Origin: Ophiura sarsii
Taxonomy: Eukaryota; Echinodermata; Ophiuroidea; Amphilepidida; Ophiuridae
NCBI GenBank assembly: GCA_035610835.1
Contig: CM069441.1
Coordinates: forward strand, 81,205,848 to 81,269,847
DNA: 64,000 nucleotides
Direction of reading: 5' to 3'
Shown: in pieces, positions 22,759 to 34,620 of the stretch
Position numbering within the stretch: position 1 is the stretch's first letter
Layout of the letters: every line of letters starts with the position of its first letter
Made by a program: the position numbers and the translations under genes
Notes under the pieces: generated by a model
What the model was told of the DNA's origin: nothing
Database searches by the model: none
The model's input: only the letters and a program-made list of their open reading frames with translations

Positions 22759-23843
22759 TGTCAAATGGGCCGACTCCATTTGATAGCTCTACATTCTCCA
22801 GGCCATATCTTCCAGGTTTTTTTTGGATAGCCCATTGTACTTCCTCTTTTGAAGAAAAAAATATACCATTTCTTATCATACATTTTGTTGTCATACACTG
22901 AGAACATAACTCGCATTACCAACACGTTTACAATTAAACCTTACTCAAATTGTTTCTATGGAGTACTATAAACCTCCACAAGGCAATCTTTTCAAATGAT
23001 TGATAGATTTATCTCAAACACACAAACCAATGTAATAAATTGTGTAATTACCATGATCACTCATTTTTCACGTACTTCATATAATATTCATAAATTCATA
23101 GAATCATGAATGTATAGAGGGGCAATTAATCAAAAGTGAATTGTTCCTGTTGATGCTTTTCTGATTAACAATTTAACAGGTTGGTGGCTGGCTTAAAAAA
23201 GCATCAGTGTCACACGGCTGTTTGACTGTCCGATTTATAATTAAAATTATGGAATAAAAAAAGATGACACAGTGGCCCAGTTATAGTTTGACCTGATTTA
23301 GGTAGCGCTAATGAATACGAGTATACGGTGAAAATTTCACGAAAATTGTTCGAGCCATTTTTAAATTATCGGCATTTTCTACTTTACACACATTTTACAT
23401 GTAACTCTATGGGAAATGTGGCCGATGAGGGCGCTATTATAGTAAATAATAATATGCAAAGCACTATTTCTCAGAAACGGACCAACAAAATGTTCTGGAA
23501 ATGTCTACAAAAGATGACCAGTATATTCATGTACTTGAATAAGTTAAAACCAGAACCGGGCCAGCAAGTTACGGTGTTCTCAGAATAAAACGGACAAATT
23601 ATGTGGGATCAAACAGCCGTGGTCACAGTACTGGTAGGATTGGCCATAGAATTAGAATAGAATTGACCGATACAATCGTCTGTGCGACGCTAAAGTTACC
23701 CGCTATGGGAGTGCGGGCGAGTGGGTGCTATTTCCAGGCCTGTTAGTACACTACATACAAATATGTCGGTCAATATTTTTGCAGGAAATTTCCAATTCCA
23801 AAATAAAAATATTTGTAATTCTAATTGAAGTCAAACATAACAA
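22759..23843. other. No recognised gene
   Basis: A short open frame at 23328-23588 has no domain features. The segment near 23690-23750 (GGGTGCTATTTCCAGGCCTG) is an inverted match to 27128-27190, so it is repetitive. Confidence 0.4.
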
Positions 23844-23874
23844 ATGAGACCTGTGACCACATAATGAGCGTTAA

Positions 23875-24248
23875 AGGTATATTATGTGATCTTTCCAGGG
23901 AACGCCCTCAACATCGAGAAAAAAAATAGAAAGCAGATTTTCTTGCAGATTTACTTTTCTGATCATAAATCATACATACATTCCAAGTTACAGGGCGATA
24001 CGATTCTTAATTACTTCAAAATCATGGTTTTAGAGTGAAAATAAACTGTCGGAATTCCGACAGTTTATATTTTTCACACTAAATTCACTCTAAAACCATG
24101 ATTTTGAGGTAATTAGGAATCGTATCTCTCTGTAACTTGGAATGTATGTATGATTTATGATCGGAAATGTAAATCTGCAAGAAAATCTACTTTCTAAAAA
24201 AAATCATGAATAGAGGGCGCTCTCTAGAAAAGATCACATAATATGCCT
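23875..24248. mobile_element. TTAA MITE, AGGTATATTATGTGATC family, copy 1
   Basis: It is flanked by TTAA (23871-23874, 24249-24252). Its ends AGGTATATTATGTGATCTTT and the inverse are near-perfect, and the centre is almost a complete palindrome. A second copy is at 53692-54054. Confidence 0.9.
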
Positions 24249-24452
24249 TTAAGTTGCATGTGGGCATTAAGGAGATACGGTCCAATGAACAAGCTAAAAT
24301 ACATTATAAAATAAAGACATTTTGCACCTTCAATTTGATTTTTGACTGGGAAAACATTGAACAATTATATGACATGTTGCATATTACTTTAAAGCTTTTT
24401 CCTTGAGCATTTTGAATTTGGACATACCTGAATATATAATTTTCTTACTTAA

Positions 24453-24836
24453 AGGAGGGTCCCGCAAGCACAACATTGTGCATTATATGTTAGAAAAATA
24501 ACTATCAAGCCCAACGCTTGAAATTATATAGAACAAAACACCACACTTGTGACAAAAATAAATGCAATTTTTAAATTTGCAGCGATCGAAAGTCCCGGTG
24601 TCGATGAAGTCATAGTTATACAATGCACATGCGCAAATTTGAGCACCGATACCCATGACGTCATCAAAACCGGGATTTTCGATCGCCGCGAATTTTAAAA
24701 ATTGCATGTTGAGAGATGGCAGTTTTTATTCGTTTTTTGACTAGTATGAGGTTTTTCTATTTAACTACACAATTTCGGCTCAATAATTATTTTTCTAACA
24801 AATAATGCTCAATGTTGTGCTTGCAGGACCCCTCCT
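24453..24836. mobile_element. TTAA MITE, AGGAGGGTCCCGCAAGC family
   Basis: It is flanked by TTAA (24449-24452, 24837-24840), with ends AGGAGGGTCCCGCAAGCACA and near-perfect inverse. The open frame inside is part of a palindrome and not a gene. Confidence 0.88.
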
Positions 24837-24868
24837 TTAACTCTCATTATGTGATGACAGGTCTCAAA

Positions 24869-25440
24869 TGTGACCAGTTGCGTCAAAAAGGATATGTTGT
24901 CGGCAAACCTAGTTTGAGATAGAGGCCAATATATATGGTGAAATATACAGAAAATAATAGAACAACTTTGGCTTCTTTAAATCATATCTTTTGATTACAA
25001 AGTCCATTTACCTTCAACATGGTATCATGTCAAAGCTTAAATTGTGCTCTTTCAAGTAATATCAATAACTCGGATTTGACTCAGGCCTCCAACATGTCCA
25101 TTTTGACAGTGTCGTACCCAGCCTTTGGAAACAGGGGAGCCCGACCATAATTGTACCGACGAAAGGCATGATTTACCAACAATATTTTTTTTACAGACTC
25201 CAAAAAAAAAATCGTAAAACATGCCAATGTTTTTTCCCGTCAACAGCTGAAATCTTGATAAGTGGTGGGGGGGGGGGGGGGGGGGGGGGGGTAGCGAACG
25301 GTTGTCCACAAAACCGGCCAAAAATGCATGGTCAAATACGCAAATCTACCGACGGAGGCTCGAATTTACCGACGGGCATATTCCGGGGGGCCCTGGCCCC
25401 CCTGCGGGTATGCCACTGCATTTTGACGTGATGGGTCACA
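24869..25440. mobile_element. MITE with TGTGACC...GGTCACA ends, interrupted by a hAT-type MITE
   Basis: The left end is TGTGACCAGTTGCGTCAAAA and the right end is TTTTGACGTGATGGGTCACA. A related uninterrupted copy lies at 63119-63378, which shows the empty site of the insertion at 25107. Confidence 0.8.
25107..25418. mobile_element. hAT-type MITE with 8-bp target duplication and long poly-G
   Basis: The ends CAGTGTCGTACCC and GGGTATGCCACTG are flanked by CATTTTGA on both sides (25099-25106, 25419-25426). The interior contains a G run of about 24 near 25266. The homologous unoccupied site is visible near 63355. Confidence 0.88.
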
Positions 25441-25526
25441 AATGTGGTGATCTTTATATTTCATGTCACGGCAAATAATTGGTCCACTTTTCAATGACAC
25501 ATCTGTTATATAATATAAAGCAGTTT

Positions 25527-25680
25527 ACCAAACCACAGACAGACAGACAGTGTTAACAATTATAGTCAATATAACAACAAAAATTAACAAACACCGGTGA
25601 ATGTCCCAACTTGAAAAATAAGCAAAGACATTCAACGCCGGGGACACAAACCTCGGTCTCTCGAACGCTCCCACGGGTGC
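25527..25680 (-). CDS. Candidate exon, voltage-gated cation channel S1-like
   Basis: The minus-strand frame encodes R-P-R-F-V-S-P-A-L-N-V-F, a short spacer, then about 23 hydrophobic residues of the form L-L-I-F-V-V-I-L-T-I-I-V-N-T-V, ending at a possible donor (GTAAAC after TTTG, phase 2). The RF..PAL...F then S1 pattern resembles the N-terminal region of domain I in voltage-gated sodium channels, and the donor is at a similar place. The upstream acceptor is unclear, no companion exon was found, and the region is repeat-rich. It could be a chance frame or a captured fragment. Confidence 0.25.
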
Positions 25681-25869
25681 CTTGAAACACCACGTCCTCT
25701 GGTACTTGCTGATAAATGGCAATTTCATAAAGTTAAAACCGTAAGAAGAATCAATCGTCCAAAGATAAAATGCAATCCGGCCCATAACCAGGGGGTGGGA
25801 CATTCGACCCCCCCCCCCCCAAAAAAAGAAGCTTTTTTGTTTCAAAAAGGTCAACATTCAGGAAAGTCT

Positions 25870-28400
25870 GGTTACGGGCCTGAAGGCCCTCAGACCCACT
25901 AATTTGTTGAAAATCGGTGATAACCACATTGGTCTTTTTTGGTGATATATAAATTGATAATTAGGCTATTGTCAAAAACGTTGTCTATCTCCCCAATGTG
26001 CTTTTCACTATATCGTACAATCTAGTAATGAGTCCTGCCAACTCGGTAATGATAACTATCATATATTACATCATCGATAGATGATTTGAAGCAAATTGAA
26101 AGCTAAAATAACGACCCAAAATCAAAAATCAAAAAACATGTTTTACATTTAGGTAATTGACATGAAAAATACTTTTCCCCCTAGGCCTATTATATTATCA
26201 TAATCTCAACATCTTGTTATTAGCGTGGGACACACAAGGTTTATCATCGCAATTAACAAGTGCTATAAATGCAGGGGTGATATGGTGGAGCCAGGCTGTG
26301 TGACATTTATAATTTTCAGACTTCAAAATATCATCTAGTTATGTCCCAATCTGATACGTAGTTGGTCTATAAAATCTAAAACTAAACCAAATTTCCCTGA
26401 TATGAAAGCTGTTGTAAAATGGATCCATTGTGACACATTTGAAAGAGCAAAATATTACCTTTCAAGCGATGTGCACTGCAAAAGGGATGTCAACATTGTG
26501 CATAACAATTATGGGTAAAATAGTCTAAAACTAAAAGTGTCACTACCTACACATCATAGAAATAAAACAAGAATATCGGAGATAGCTATGGTCAGAACCT
26601 GTTCAAAGGTACCAGTAATATCTTTATAGCGCATCTATAAGGTCAAAACAAATTGTTGTATATTGCCCTCAAGTGCCAAAAATCTTGTCGAATCAGGTCG
26701 GTCGGTTGATTTTCCTCTCTTTTTTTTTTTCTCTTTTTTTTTGCTAACAAATATTCATGCCTAGATAAAATTGGTGAATGTCAATTTGACTAATGTTTCT
26801 AGTATGATTATAGTTTAAAAGCAATCTATTCAAGCAAACTTATTCATTTCAAGCCGGAAATAGTAATATTGTGACAAATTGGGTAAAATTAAATCTTAAA
26901 AAAAAAAAATCACAACCCTGAATTTTGAGATTTTAAAAGCTCAGTCGCTGAGGACAACGCAAAACACAAAAGCATGCGTGTGTGTGGCCATAATTGCGTG
27001 CATACACTTGGATTACTTTTGCCCGCAGAGAGATAAAACCCAAACATTTCTCGCCAATTTGGAACTTCTTAAACTATAGGATGATTCTACAGACATATCT
27101 TACAATATAGATTCATATACAGTAAGTGCAGGCCTGGAAATAGCACCCTCCCCGCCTACCCATAGCGGGTAACTTTAGCATTGGGCAGATGAAGATACTA
27201 AAGTACCAGACCGACTGGCGGGTAAAAAATTCAAACTCACAGTGTCATTGCCATACACTGGCTGGTGGAATTTCTATCGGGCAGGTATTTTTGTGAGTTT
27301 ACCTGTCCGACTGGCTGGTAGAAAGAAATCCGAAGTTCCAGCCGGCCGTGTATAAAAGTGAGGAAGTAAAGGTCTGTAAACAGTATAGCAAGCAGAAACA
27401 GGAACATTGTACAACTTTTATTAACAATTTGATTCAGCGATAACCATATGTAAATGTGGTAATTTTCACTCAAATACGTTTGTTCGCGTTCCGTTAATTT
27501 TGGGTTCATTTAAGCTTGTTTTTTGAATTTGTGATTTAAAAATTCATAAATGCAGATTTGTACACAAAAGAAATATACATAAGCATGTTTTTATTTTCGA
27601 GGAAGCTACTCAAGGCACGAAAATAAATGCAGCACCAAAATCCCATGTGTATGGTTCTGTAGTATCTTACTACTCATACTATGACTATATCTGGTAATCT
27701 GATAATGATGTTGGAATTGAAGAATAGAAACCCATAATTAATATATGTGCCTATGAAAAGCAAGTTTGTTAAATTTCCTTTGTTTTCCATGCACATTTGT
27801 TTTTAGCAATTTTTATTTTTTTCTGCATTTCTTTTTTGTTTGATATCCAGGAATTGTTTAGTTGTTGGCAAAATTGCAAAATTGGAAAGTTTGCCAAATT
27901 CTGAAAAAGGATAGTCTGCCCCAGTTAGGGAAAAAACGCATCATTTAAGATCTTATTTTTCATTTTGGTGGGTTGCATACAATTAAAGCAACTTTCATTT
28001 ACAACCAGATGGAAGGGCAAGTCAACACATCATTTTTTTCTTGTTTTATTTGGAAAAGGGGGTAAATTTAAAAAGCGTCTTGATTTCAAAAAAGGGGCAT
28101 ATATAGAGCCAAAAACACTCATGATTTTGCAGAACATGCCATTTGTGACACTAAAAAGGCAAAAAGGTAACAGGTGATGCTGGTATTCAGATTTGCCTTT
28201 TCATTTGAAACCTTTGTAGCACGATATTAATTGCCTATAAATCCAACCAGACTAAATGAATGATTTTTTTCAGGAACATTTTGACAAACAACATGTATGC
28301 ATGTATTGACCTAATTCATACCTGACACTATACAAATCAAAATTCACAATTTGAGCATAATTTTGATCTATGTAAAACGAATAGAAACACATTAATAAGT
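25870..28400. other. No recognised gene; scattered repeat fragments
   Basis: It contains a partial MITE (26950-27079), the GGTCGGTCGG plus poly-T motif near 26697 that recurs at 34610, 46030 and 60890, and short frames without domain features. The open frame 27237-27509 is not supported as a gene. Confidence 0.45.
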
Positions 28401-28402
28401 TT

Positions 28403-28433
28403 ATTAACACCCCCCCCCCCCCCCCCCCCCCCG
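28403..28433. repeat. Poly-C tract
   Basis: An uninterrupted C run of about 23 bases, similar to others in the window. Confidence 0.95.
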
Positions 28434-28920
28434 CAGTGAAAATCGTTGAACCCGAGATTCCTAAACAACGAATCAAAACAAAGCGTGGTGCACGCATTGA
28501 ACGGCGCGCACAGTGGAGTGCATTACACTTTCAATGCATTCCGCATATTTTAGTTTCTTGCTCTCTGATTGGTTCGACACTACTAAAAGAGTGTATGAAT
28601 AATGACCATTTTAGCAAAACAAATTTTCCTGTGTGTAAATCCTATTGGAATGGTGAAAAACAAGGACAACTTACAAAACGTGTCACATTTTGCCCTTTTT
28701 TTGCTACACACTGTATAGTCAGTGCCAGCTGTACCTTTGTTAGTTGGCCTATTAGTAATTGGCCTTGCCTACTGGAATGTGATATCCTGGTGTTGTTTTT
28801 TCTGTACTCAATATGTGATTCCACTCATCTATTGTTCTTACAAATGTGTTATTCCATTTAACAATGCAAATGTTAATCATGGATAAAAACAAATCGCATC
28901 CTGGTAGTGACTGAAAATAG
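28434..28920 (+). other. Open frame without recognised product
   Basis: A 141-codon plus-strand frame (28436-28861) starts directly after the poly-C tract. It has no domain, signal or convincing composition, and I regard it as probably non-coding. Confidence 0.15.
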
Positions 28921-28923
28921 AGC

Positions 28924-29345
28924 CTGTTTCTGCTGGGGCACTGCAAAAAGTAAACGCTAATAAACGCTAAGTCTCAATTGACCAGTTTTTAATCCCCTGT
29001 TTCTACTCGCGAAAAGTTACCGCTACGTTTATCGATCCTAGTCGATGGGCCACGACATTTGACCTTTTGTAAATACCAAACAATGCCACTGCACCTGAAA
29101 AAGATTGCTTCACAATAATGTGTATAACCCAGCGTGACACTGTTCACGACGCAAACAGCTAAGAATTGCATTTCTGTTTCTATTGGGTTTATTGCCGATA
29201 ATTGCTGATTGTTGCCGGTTCCAAACCTGGTTTGTGAAGGTTTTTGGGATTACCAAAAACACAGATTATTGCCGGGTTCTGCCTGTTTCTATTCGGCAAA
29301 CTTAGCGTTTATTAGCGGTTTCTTCCCCAGCAGAAACACGCTCAT
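28924..29345. mobile_element. MITE with GTTTCTGCTGGGG ends
   Basis: The left end is CTGTTTCTGCTGGGGCA and the right end is the inverse CCCCAGCAGAAACACGC. A part of the interior is also found at 62577-62860 and the right half at 37092-37210 in the second large repeat copy. Confidence 0.75.
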
Positions 29346-30807
29346 AGTAAACTGGTTATAAAGTCTTGATTACTACCATTAAAACTTTAAATTTGTAGTT
29401 GTTCAAAGAAGGGCAACATAATGTGCCTTCATTGCTCATGTCATTTAAAAACAGCAATAAATTGGGGGAAATGGTGCATTTTTATACAAAAAACTTTTTA
29501 GGATTTGAGGAAATGTGAGAAAAATTTATTGAAATACTTTAACTGCAAAACACTATAATTTCGCAGATACTTTGTTTTTGCGAATTTTAAATTACTGCTA
29601 CTTTAGCGGACACTTAATGTTGTGATTCTTGAAAATTAGCTGTTACTTTCAATGCAAAATTGTCAAATTATCATCAGCTTGGGGTTTCTTTGAAAATCGC
29701 CATGGACCAGGAGCTACTTTATGGGGACGCAAGAAAAAGTACCTTGTATATGAAATCTCGTTTTTTTTTATTGTCACTGGAAAAATCAACTGCTATTAGG
29801 CCAAACAAAAGAAGTGCGCACACATTTCACTGAGTCTGATTCTTGCGCATTAAATGTTTTTAATAGAAAAAACAGGAACAAATATTGTTAGGGCTCCATC
29901 TATTGTTGAAATTGTGTCCAACATGTTTCAAGATGGCGATTGGCCACATACGGCAAACACGAAAGTGGATATCCACGGCGAATATCACATTTACGTATAA
30001 GAGTGACAAAAATACACAGATTTGACTAAATAAAACCATTTTAAGTGAAACTCCACTATGAATTTGAGCAAATAGAAAATAAAAAACCCGGAATTTGCAT
30101 TTGACTTTTCAGGCTTGCTTCTGGAAACAAACTTGTTATTTTTGTTTGCCTTACTTAAACAGATTCTATTCAAACCTAATATGAACACCTTATTCCATAA
30201 CATGCTTATGTGCACAAATTTGACATTTCTCGATAGCCCCACTTTGAGTGATACAAGAAAAGAAAAAACTGAATGAATAAACCATAGCCCAAATATGTCT
30301 ACTTTCATTAAAGAATGAGCTTTTTTGCCTACATTCATCTCAAAAGTAACCGAATAGCGACTTTTATTATTGATGTCAATGTCATTAAGGTTAAATTTCA
30401 ATGACATACGACAGGATGTTTGAAATTGCCGTCTGGTTGCGCAATGTCACGATTCATACACAGTCCAATTAACAATGATACACGTTAGTGAGGATTCACG
30501 ATGTCGAGTGATCCTCAATTTATTATTAATTTCATAATATGAGTTGACAAAATTACAGATACTTAATATAATGATGAAGTATGATATTTACTGAAAGATA
30601 CAATAAAGTCATTTATGACGCATTACATTGTTTTCTAGAATAATCTCCAAAATATATTAGATTTGGGCCCAGGAGGGGAGGGGGGGGCACTCATATATAA
30701 AAGAAAAGTTGTAATCATCCGTGTGAATCCACTCAGCGGCGGCGCCACAGGGGCGAGTATAGGAAAAAGAAAAGAAAAAGAAAAAGAAAAGAAAAACTGA
30801 AGACTTA

Positions 30808-31187
30808 AAGGGGCATTGAGAGATGTATCGATAAACTAAATGAGCAAATAACGTAAAGATAATCATCAACATAGCCCAAATCCAAAATATTATACAATTC
30901 CAACATCGCCTTAATGCCAAACTAAGCAAATAACGGCACTTCCGGGTTGAGATTTGCCGCGAAAGTCCGTGAGTAAAACTTAGCATAACTTCTGAATTCA
31001 GCACCTTAGTTTCGATATGATGATATCGAAACTAAGAAAATCATGACATTTTATATGGTAAACGGCGAATGTTGGTAAACTGTTTCAGATGGTAGTTAGT
31101 ATATGCCCAAGTATTACTTTGATGCAAAAAAACTGATTTCCGGGATAATTGAGGGTGCACTCCCATACGTATCTCTCAATGCCCCTT
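30808..31187. mobile_element. TA-flanked MITE present only in repeat copy 1
   Basis: The ends AAGGGGCATTGAGAGATG and the inverse TCTCTCAATGCCCCTT are flanked by TA. Copy 2 has the empty site near 39080-39090 (GGACTTAAAACCGGG). It is a Tc1/mariner-type target with no coding. Confidence 0.85.
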
Positions 31188-31835
31188 TATAACCGGGTCC
31201 TCGGCAGGTCATGGTCTAAAAAGACTAACAACGCTAAAAACGCCATGTTTAACCAACTTATGGGAGTCCGCGCTGAGTCGGTGGAATTGCACCCATTCAA
31301 CAAGTTCGGGGCAATTTTACTTAATTTCCATCCATTTCAAGACGTCAGTCAGGGAATTGGAAGTAAATTAATATACAAATAGCATATTTTCGCGAGCTAC
31401 GCATGCATTATGTCCATGGATATCGGCAAAATTACAGTGTCTAGAGGGAAAAGCCAAACTGCACAAGTGTGAAATTGAAAAAATTGTGTAACTGTCCATA
31501 TTAAAGGGGCACAAAGAGATGATTTGATTTGATTTGATTTTATTAGGTACTCAAAACATCATATAGAGAAACATTTAAGCATACAAACATGTAAAAGATT
31601 GCACAAACCTATTTTAAAAACATATAGACATAATAAAATATGAGCAAAAGTACCAAGGATAGCCCAAAAAGCTTTGAGCACAAAGCTTATTTCCATTGGG
31701 GTCCTTTAACAAGCATAGAAAGGCAGAAGAAAAAACAACAAAACAAATGAAAATCACGAAAGAAGCACAAACGCCAAACGAAAACAAGGACAAAACAAAT
31801 AAAAACAGGGCACGAGCACAAGGTGGGAGACCAGC

Positions 31836-34167
31836 TCATAAATCAATTGAATCATAACTCGCCAAGTGTCTTTTAACTAATTGTTTGAATAAACTAAAAT
31901 GATTGGTGTTCTTGATCTCGCTCGGCAATGAGTTCCAGTGATGAATAGCAGTATTATAAAAAGTAAATCTAGCTTGACCCTTAGAAGAAGGAACAACAAA
32001 GTTGAACGGGCTACCCCTGGTACTATATTTATGCAAAGATGACACTCTAGTAAAATACAATTTCATATAATCAGGAGACAAATCATGAAAAATCTTAAAA
32101 ACATGGTTAAGTTTAAGTTGCACAACCCTATCCCGGCTTGATAACATCCCTACCATGTCCAACTCTTTTTGACCAATATGGGTACGCGGTCCCACACCCA
32201 AAATAAAACGGACAATTTTGTTTTGCATGGTTTGAAAACGATTTTTGAATTTTTGGGAAATAGCTGAATACCAGGAAGAGCATGCATAATCAAAATAACA
32301 CATAATCAATGCTGAACACAGTGTCTTGCGGGTTTTTAAATTCAAACAATCAGCGTGCCTATATAAAAATTTGAGTCTCCCGCTGGCCTTTTTGATAACA
32401 TTTAAAGCAATCGACTCCCCTGAAAGAATATTGTCAAGGGTGACACCTAAATACTTGACAGATGAAGAGGTATTAATCATATTACCATTACAAAAGACAG
32501 AAAAATTATCAACAGAATTAAGCTTCCTCTTTGTACCAAATAAAATAGCCTCTGTCTTACCAAGATGAAGGGAGAGCTTGTTATCAATCAGCCATTGTCT
32601 GCAATTTTCTAACTCTTGACTTAGTTTATCCGCAATAATTGTGGGATCTTTGCCAGAAACCAGCAAGCCACTGTCATCAGCATATAAAGACACTTTACAG
32701 TCGACACTGATGGGCATGTCATTCACATAGCAGAGAAATAGGAGAGGACCAAGGATGCTGCCTTGCGGAACCCCGCAGGTGATTCCCAGTGGGGCAGAAT
32801 CAACCTGGTTAACATTGACAATTTGCCTCCTACCGCTCAAATACGATCTAAACCACTCAACTGAGGACACACCCATGGTCTCTAATTTGTTTAACAGAAT
32901 GACATGGTCAACAGTGTCGAAAGCCTTTTGAAGATCAATTAAAACCATACCAGTGAAATTACCACGAGAGGTCTGATTATGAATGTAGTCGGTTAAGGGG
33001 GGTGTGGACTCTCAGTACAGTCTCCGTAAAACTGCCGTAACTTCTTCAATATTCATTTAATCTTTATAAATGTATACAGTTTTTTGCAGTAAAGGGTTCA
33101 ATGAATCCAACCATGATAATGAAATTGACCATTTTGGAAAAAATTATAAAAAACACGTTTTTTGACCCATTTTAGGTTTGGAAAAGATAACTCAAAATAT
33201 ATGTTGTTAAATTTTGTCATACTAGTTTTATGATAATCCTGATAACATTCCCCAGGAGCGTTTTTTTGTTTTTATTGAATAATCAATTATTTTTTGAGTT
33301 ATAGACCAAAAAGTGCCAAAAAACCGTGATTTTTTACCGCCAAAATCATGAAAATCACATTTTTGGGGAAAAAACACATTTTTTGGCACTTTTTGGTCTA
33401 TAACTCAAAAAATAATTGATTATTCAAAAAAAACAAAAAAAACGCTCCTGGGGAATGTTATCAGGATTATCATAAAACTAGTATGATAACATTTAACAAA
33501 ATATATTTTGAGTTATCTTTTCCAAACCTAAAATGGGTCAAAAAACGTGTTTTTTATAATTGTTTCCAAAATGGTCAATTTCATTATCATGGTTGGATTC
33601 ATAGAACCCTTTTCTGCAAAAAACTGTGTAAGTTTATAAAGATTAAATGAATATTGAAGAAGTTACGGCAGTTTTACGGAGGCTGTACCTGAGAGTCCAC
33701 AGCCCCCTTAAGTGAGTTAAACATGTGTCTGTTGAGAAGGATCGTCTAAATCCAGATTGAAAGCTATAAAGGATATTATTCTCTCTTAGATAGCTCTCAA
33801 GCTGGGTATAGACTGCCCTTTCAAGAATCTTTGAAGCGACACTGAGTATACTCACAGGTCTGTAATTACCAACTTCTGACCTATCCTTTTTCTTAAAAAG
33901 TGGCTTCACACGAGCAGTTTTAAAATCTTGTGGAACGGAACTAGAACTAATAGATAAATTAATGATGTGAGCCAAGTGATCTTTTATAGCTATAGCACCG
34001 TCTCTTAGAAATCTAGCCGGAATACCATCAAGACCAGTACTTTTAGTTGGGTTTAACGCACAGAGTTCTTTGAAAACAAATTCGGAAGTGATGGGCAAGA
34101 GGTTAAAACGTTTTGACTCAGTCCCCTTTTCCTTATAATATAGATGTGTTGGAGGATGCGCCCTCAA
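31836..34167 (-). CDS. LINE reverse transcriptase (Jockey/CR1-like clade), split by a MITE
   Basis: The minus-strand upstream part (33712-34167) encodes the RT N-terminal region with K-S-T-G-L-D-G-I-P and N-Y-R-P-V-S-I-L. The downstream part (31836-32992) holds F-D-T-V-D-H, P-Q-G-S-I-L-G-P-L-L-F and the catalytic Y-A-D-D, then the thumb/C-terminal region to a stop at 31836. A 711-bp element plus one TTAA copy (32997-33711) splits the frame; ignoring them leaves the two parts in the same frame. The 5' end is truncated near 34168, with no endonuclease or ORF1. The 3' tail is a short ATCAAATC-type repeat (31519-31540). The clade is inferred from RT motifs only. Confidence 0.9.
32997..33707. mobile_element. 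711-bp palindromic TTAA MITE inside the LINE RT frame
   Basis: It is flanked by TTAA (32993-32996, 33708-33711), with ends GGGGGTGTGGACTCTCAG and inverse. Almost the entire element is two inverted arms around a centre near 33350 with AAAAAGTGCCAAAAA motifs. A one-ended relative is at 14556. Confidence 0.92.
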
Positions 34168-34169
34168 TT

Positions 34170-34620
34170 ACGATAAAAACTGGGATTGGTAATATTTTTA
34201 CAATTAAATTACATGTATGACTTACACCTATAAGGATTAAAAAAATCAGCCCTCTTTGTACAACAAAATGTTGATTCAAAAAATGCTGATCTTACAAGAT
34301 CAGCATTTTAGTCAGACAGTGTACCCCTGCAATATGCATGATACATAACGCAAACCATATTTATTTACATAGAAGGTGTTTTAAGAAAAGTTTCAATAAA
34401 TAGCAATCGTATTGTTTTAATCAAGTTTTGGTGTGTTTTTGTGAGTAGAAACAACAATAATGGTAATATTTAATGTTCATCTTGAATTGTGAAGTAAATT
34501 GATTTTTAAAAAAATTGTCAACACCACTTTGTGCCCCTTTAAAGTAGTTTAAGTGACGAAAAAGGCAACAACCTCTACAGGCAAATCAACCTCTCATTCA
34601 GGTAGGTTGCATCGGTCGGT
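34170..34620. other. Right flank of the TTAA composite, non-coding
   Basis: It contains a small hairpin (AATGCTGATCTTACAAGATCAGCATT, about 34282-34307 in two arms) and the right TIR. No gene. Confidence 0.5.

Larger units (their letters stand above)
23844..24868. mobile_element. Nested composite: outer MITE carrying two TTAA MITEs
   Basis: The outer ends are ATGAGACCTGTGACCACATA and the inverse TATGTGATGACAGGTCTCA. Two unrelated TTAA-flanked elements (23875-24248 and 24453-24836) sit in symmetrical positions close to the outer ends. The sequence between and around them matches the family at 15523-16128. Confidence 0.85.
31507..34547. mobile_element. TTAA-flanked element interrupted by a LINE
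   Basis: The ends AGGGGCACAAAG and inverse CTTTGTGCCCCT are immediately preceded and followed by TTAA (31503-31506, 34548-34551). Between them sits a 5'-truncated LINE (about 31519-34168), itself interrupted by a second TTAA element. The corresponding place in repeat copy 2 has no such element. Confidence 0.75.

Noticed and set aside
24483..24707. 74-codon minus-strand frame
   Set aside because: Falls in the palindromic centre of a TTAA MITE.
28436..28861. 141-codon plus-strand frame
   Set aside because: Starts at a poly-C tract, has no domain or signal, and the flanks are repeats.
32993..33711. piggyBac assignment for the TTAA elements
   Set aside because: TTAA targets fit, but the ends start with AGG or GGG rather than the CCC of piggyBac; Kolobok-type is the better guess.
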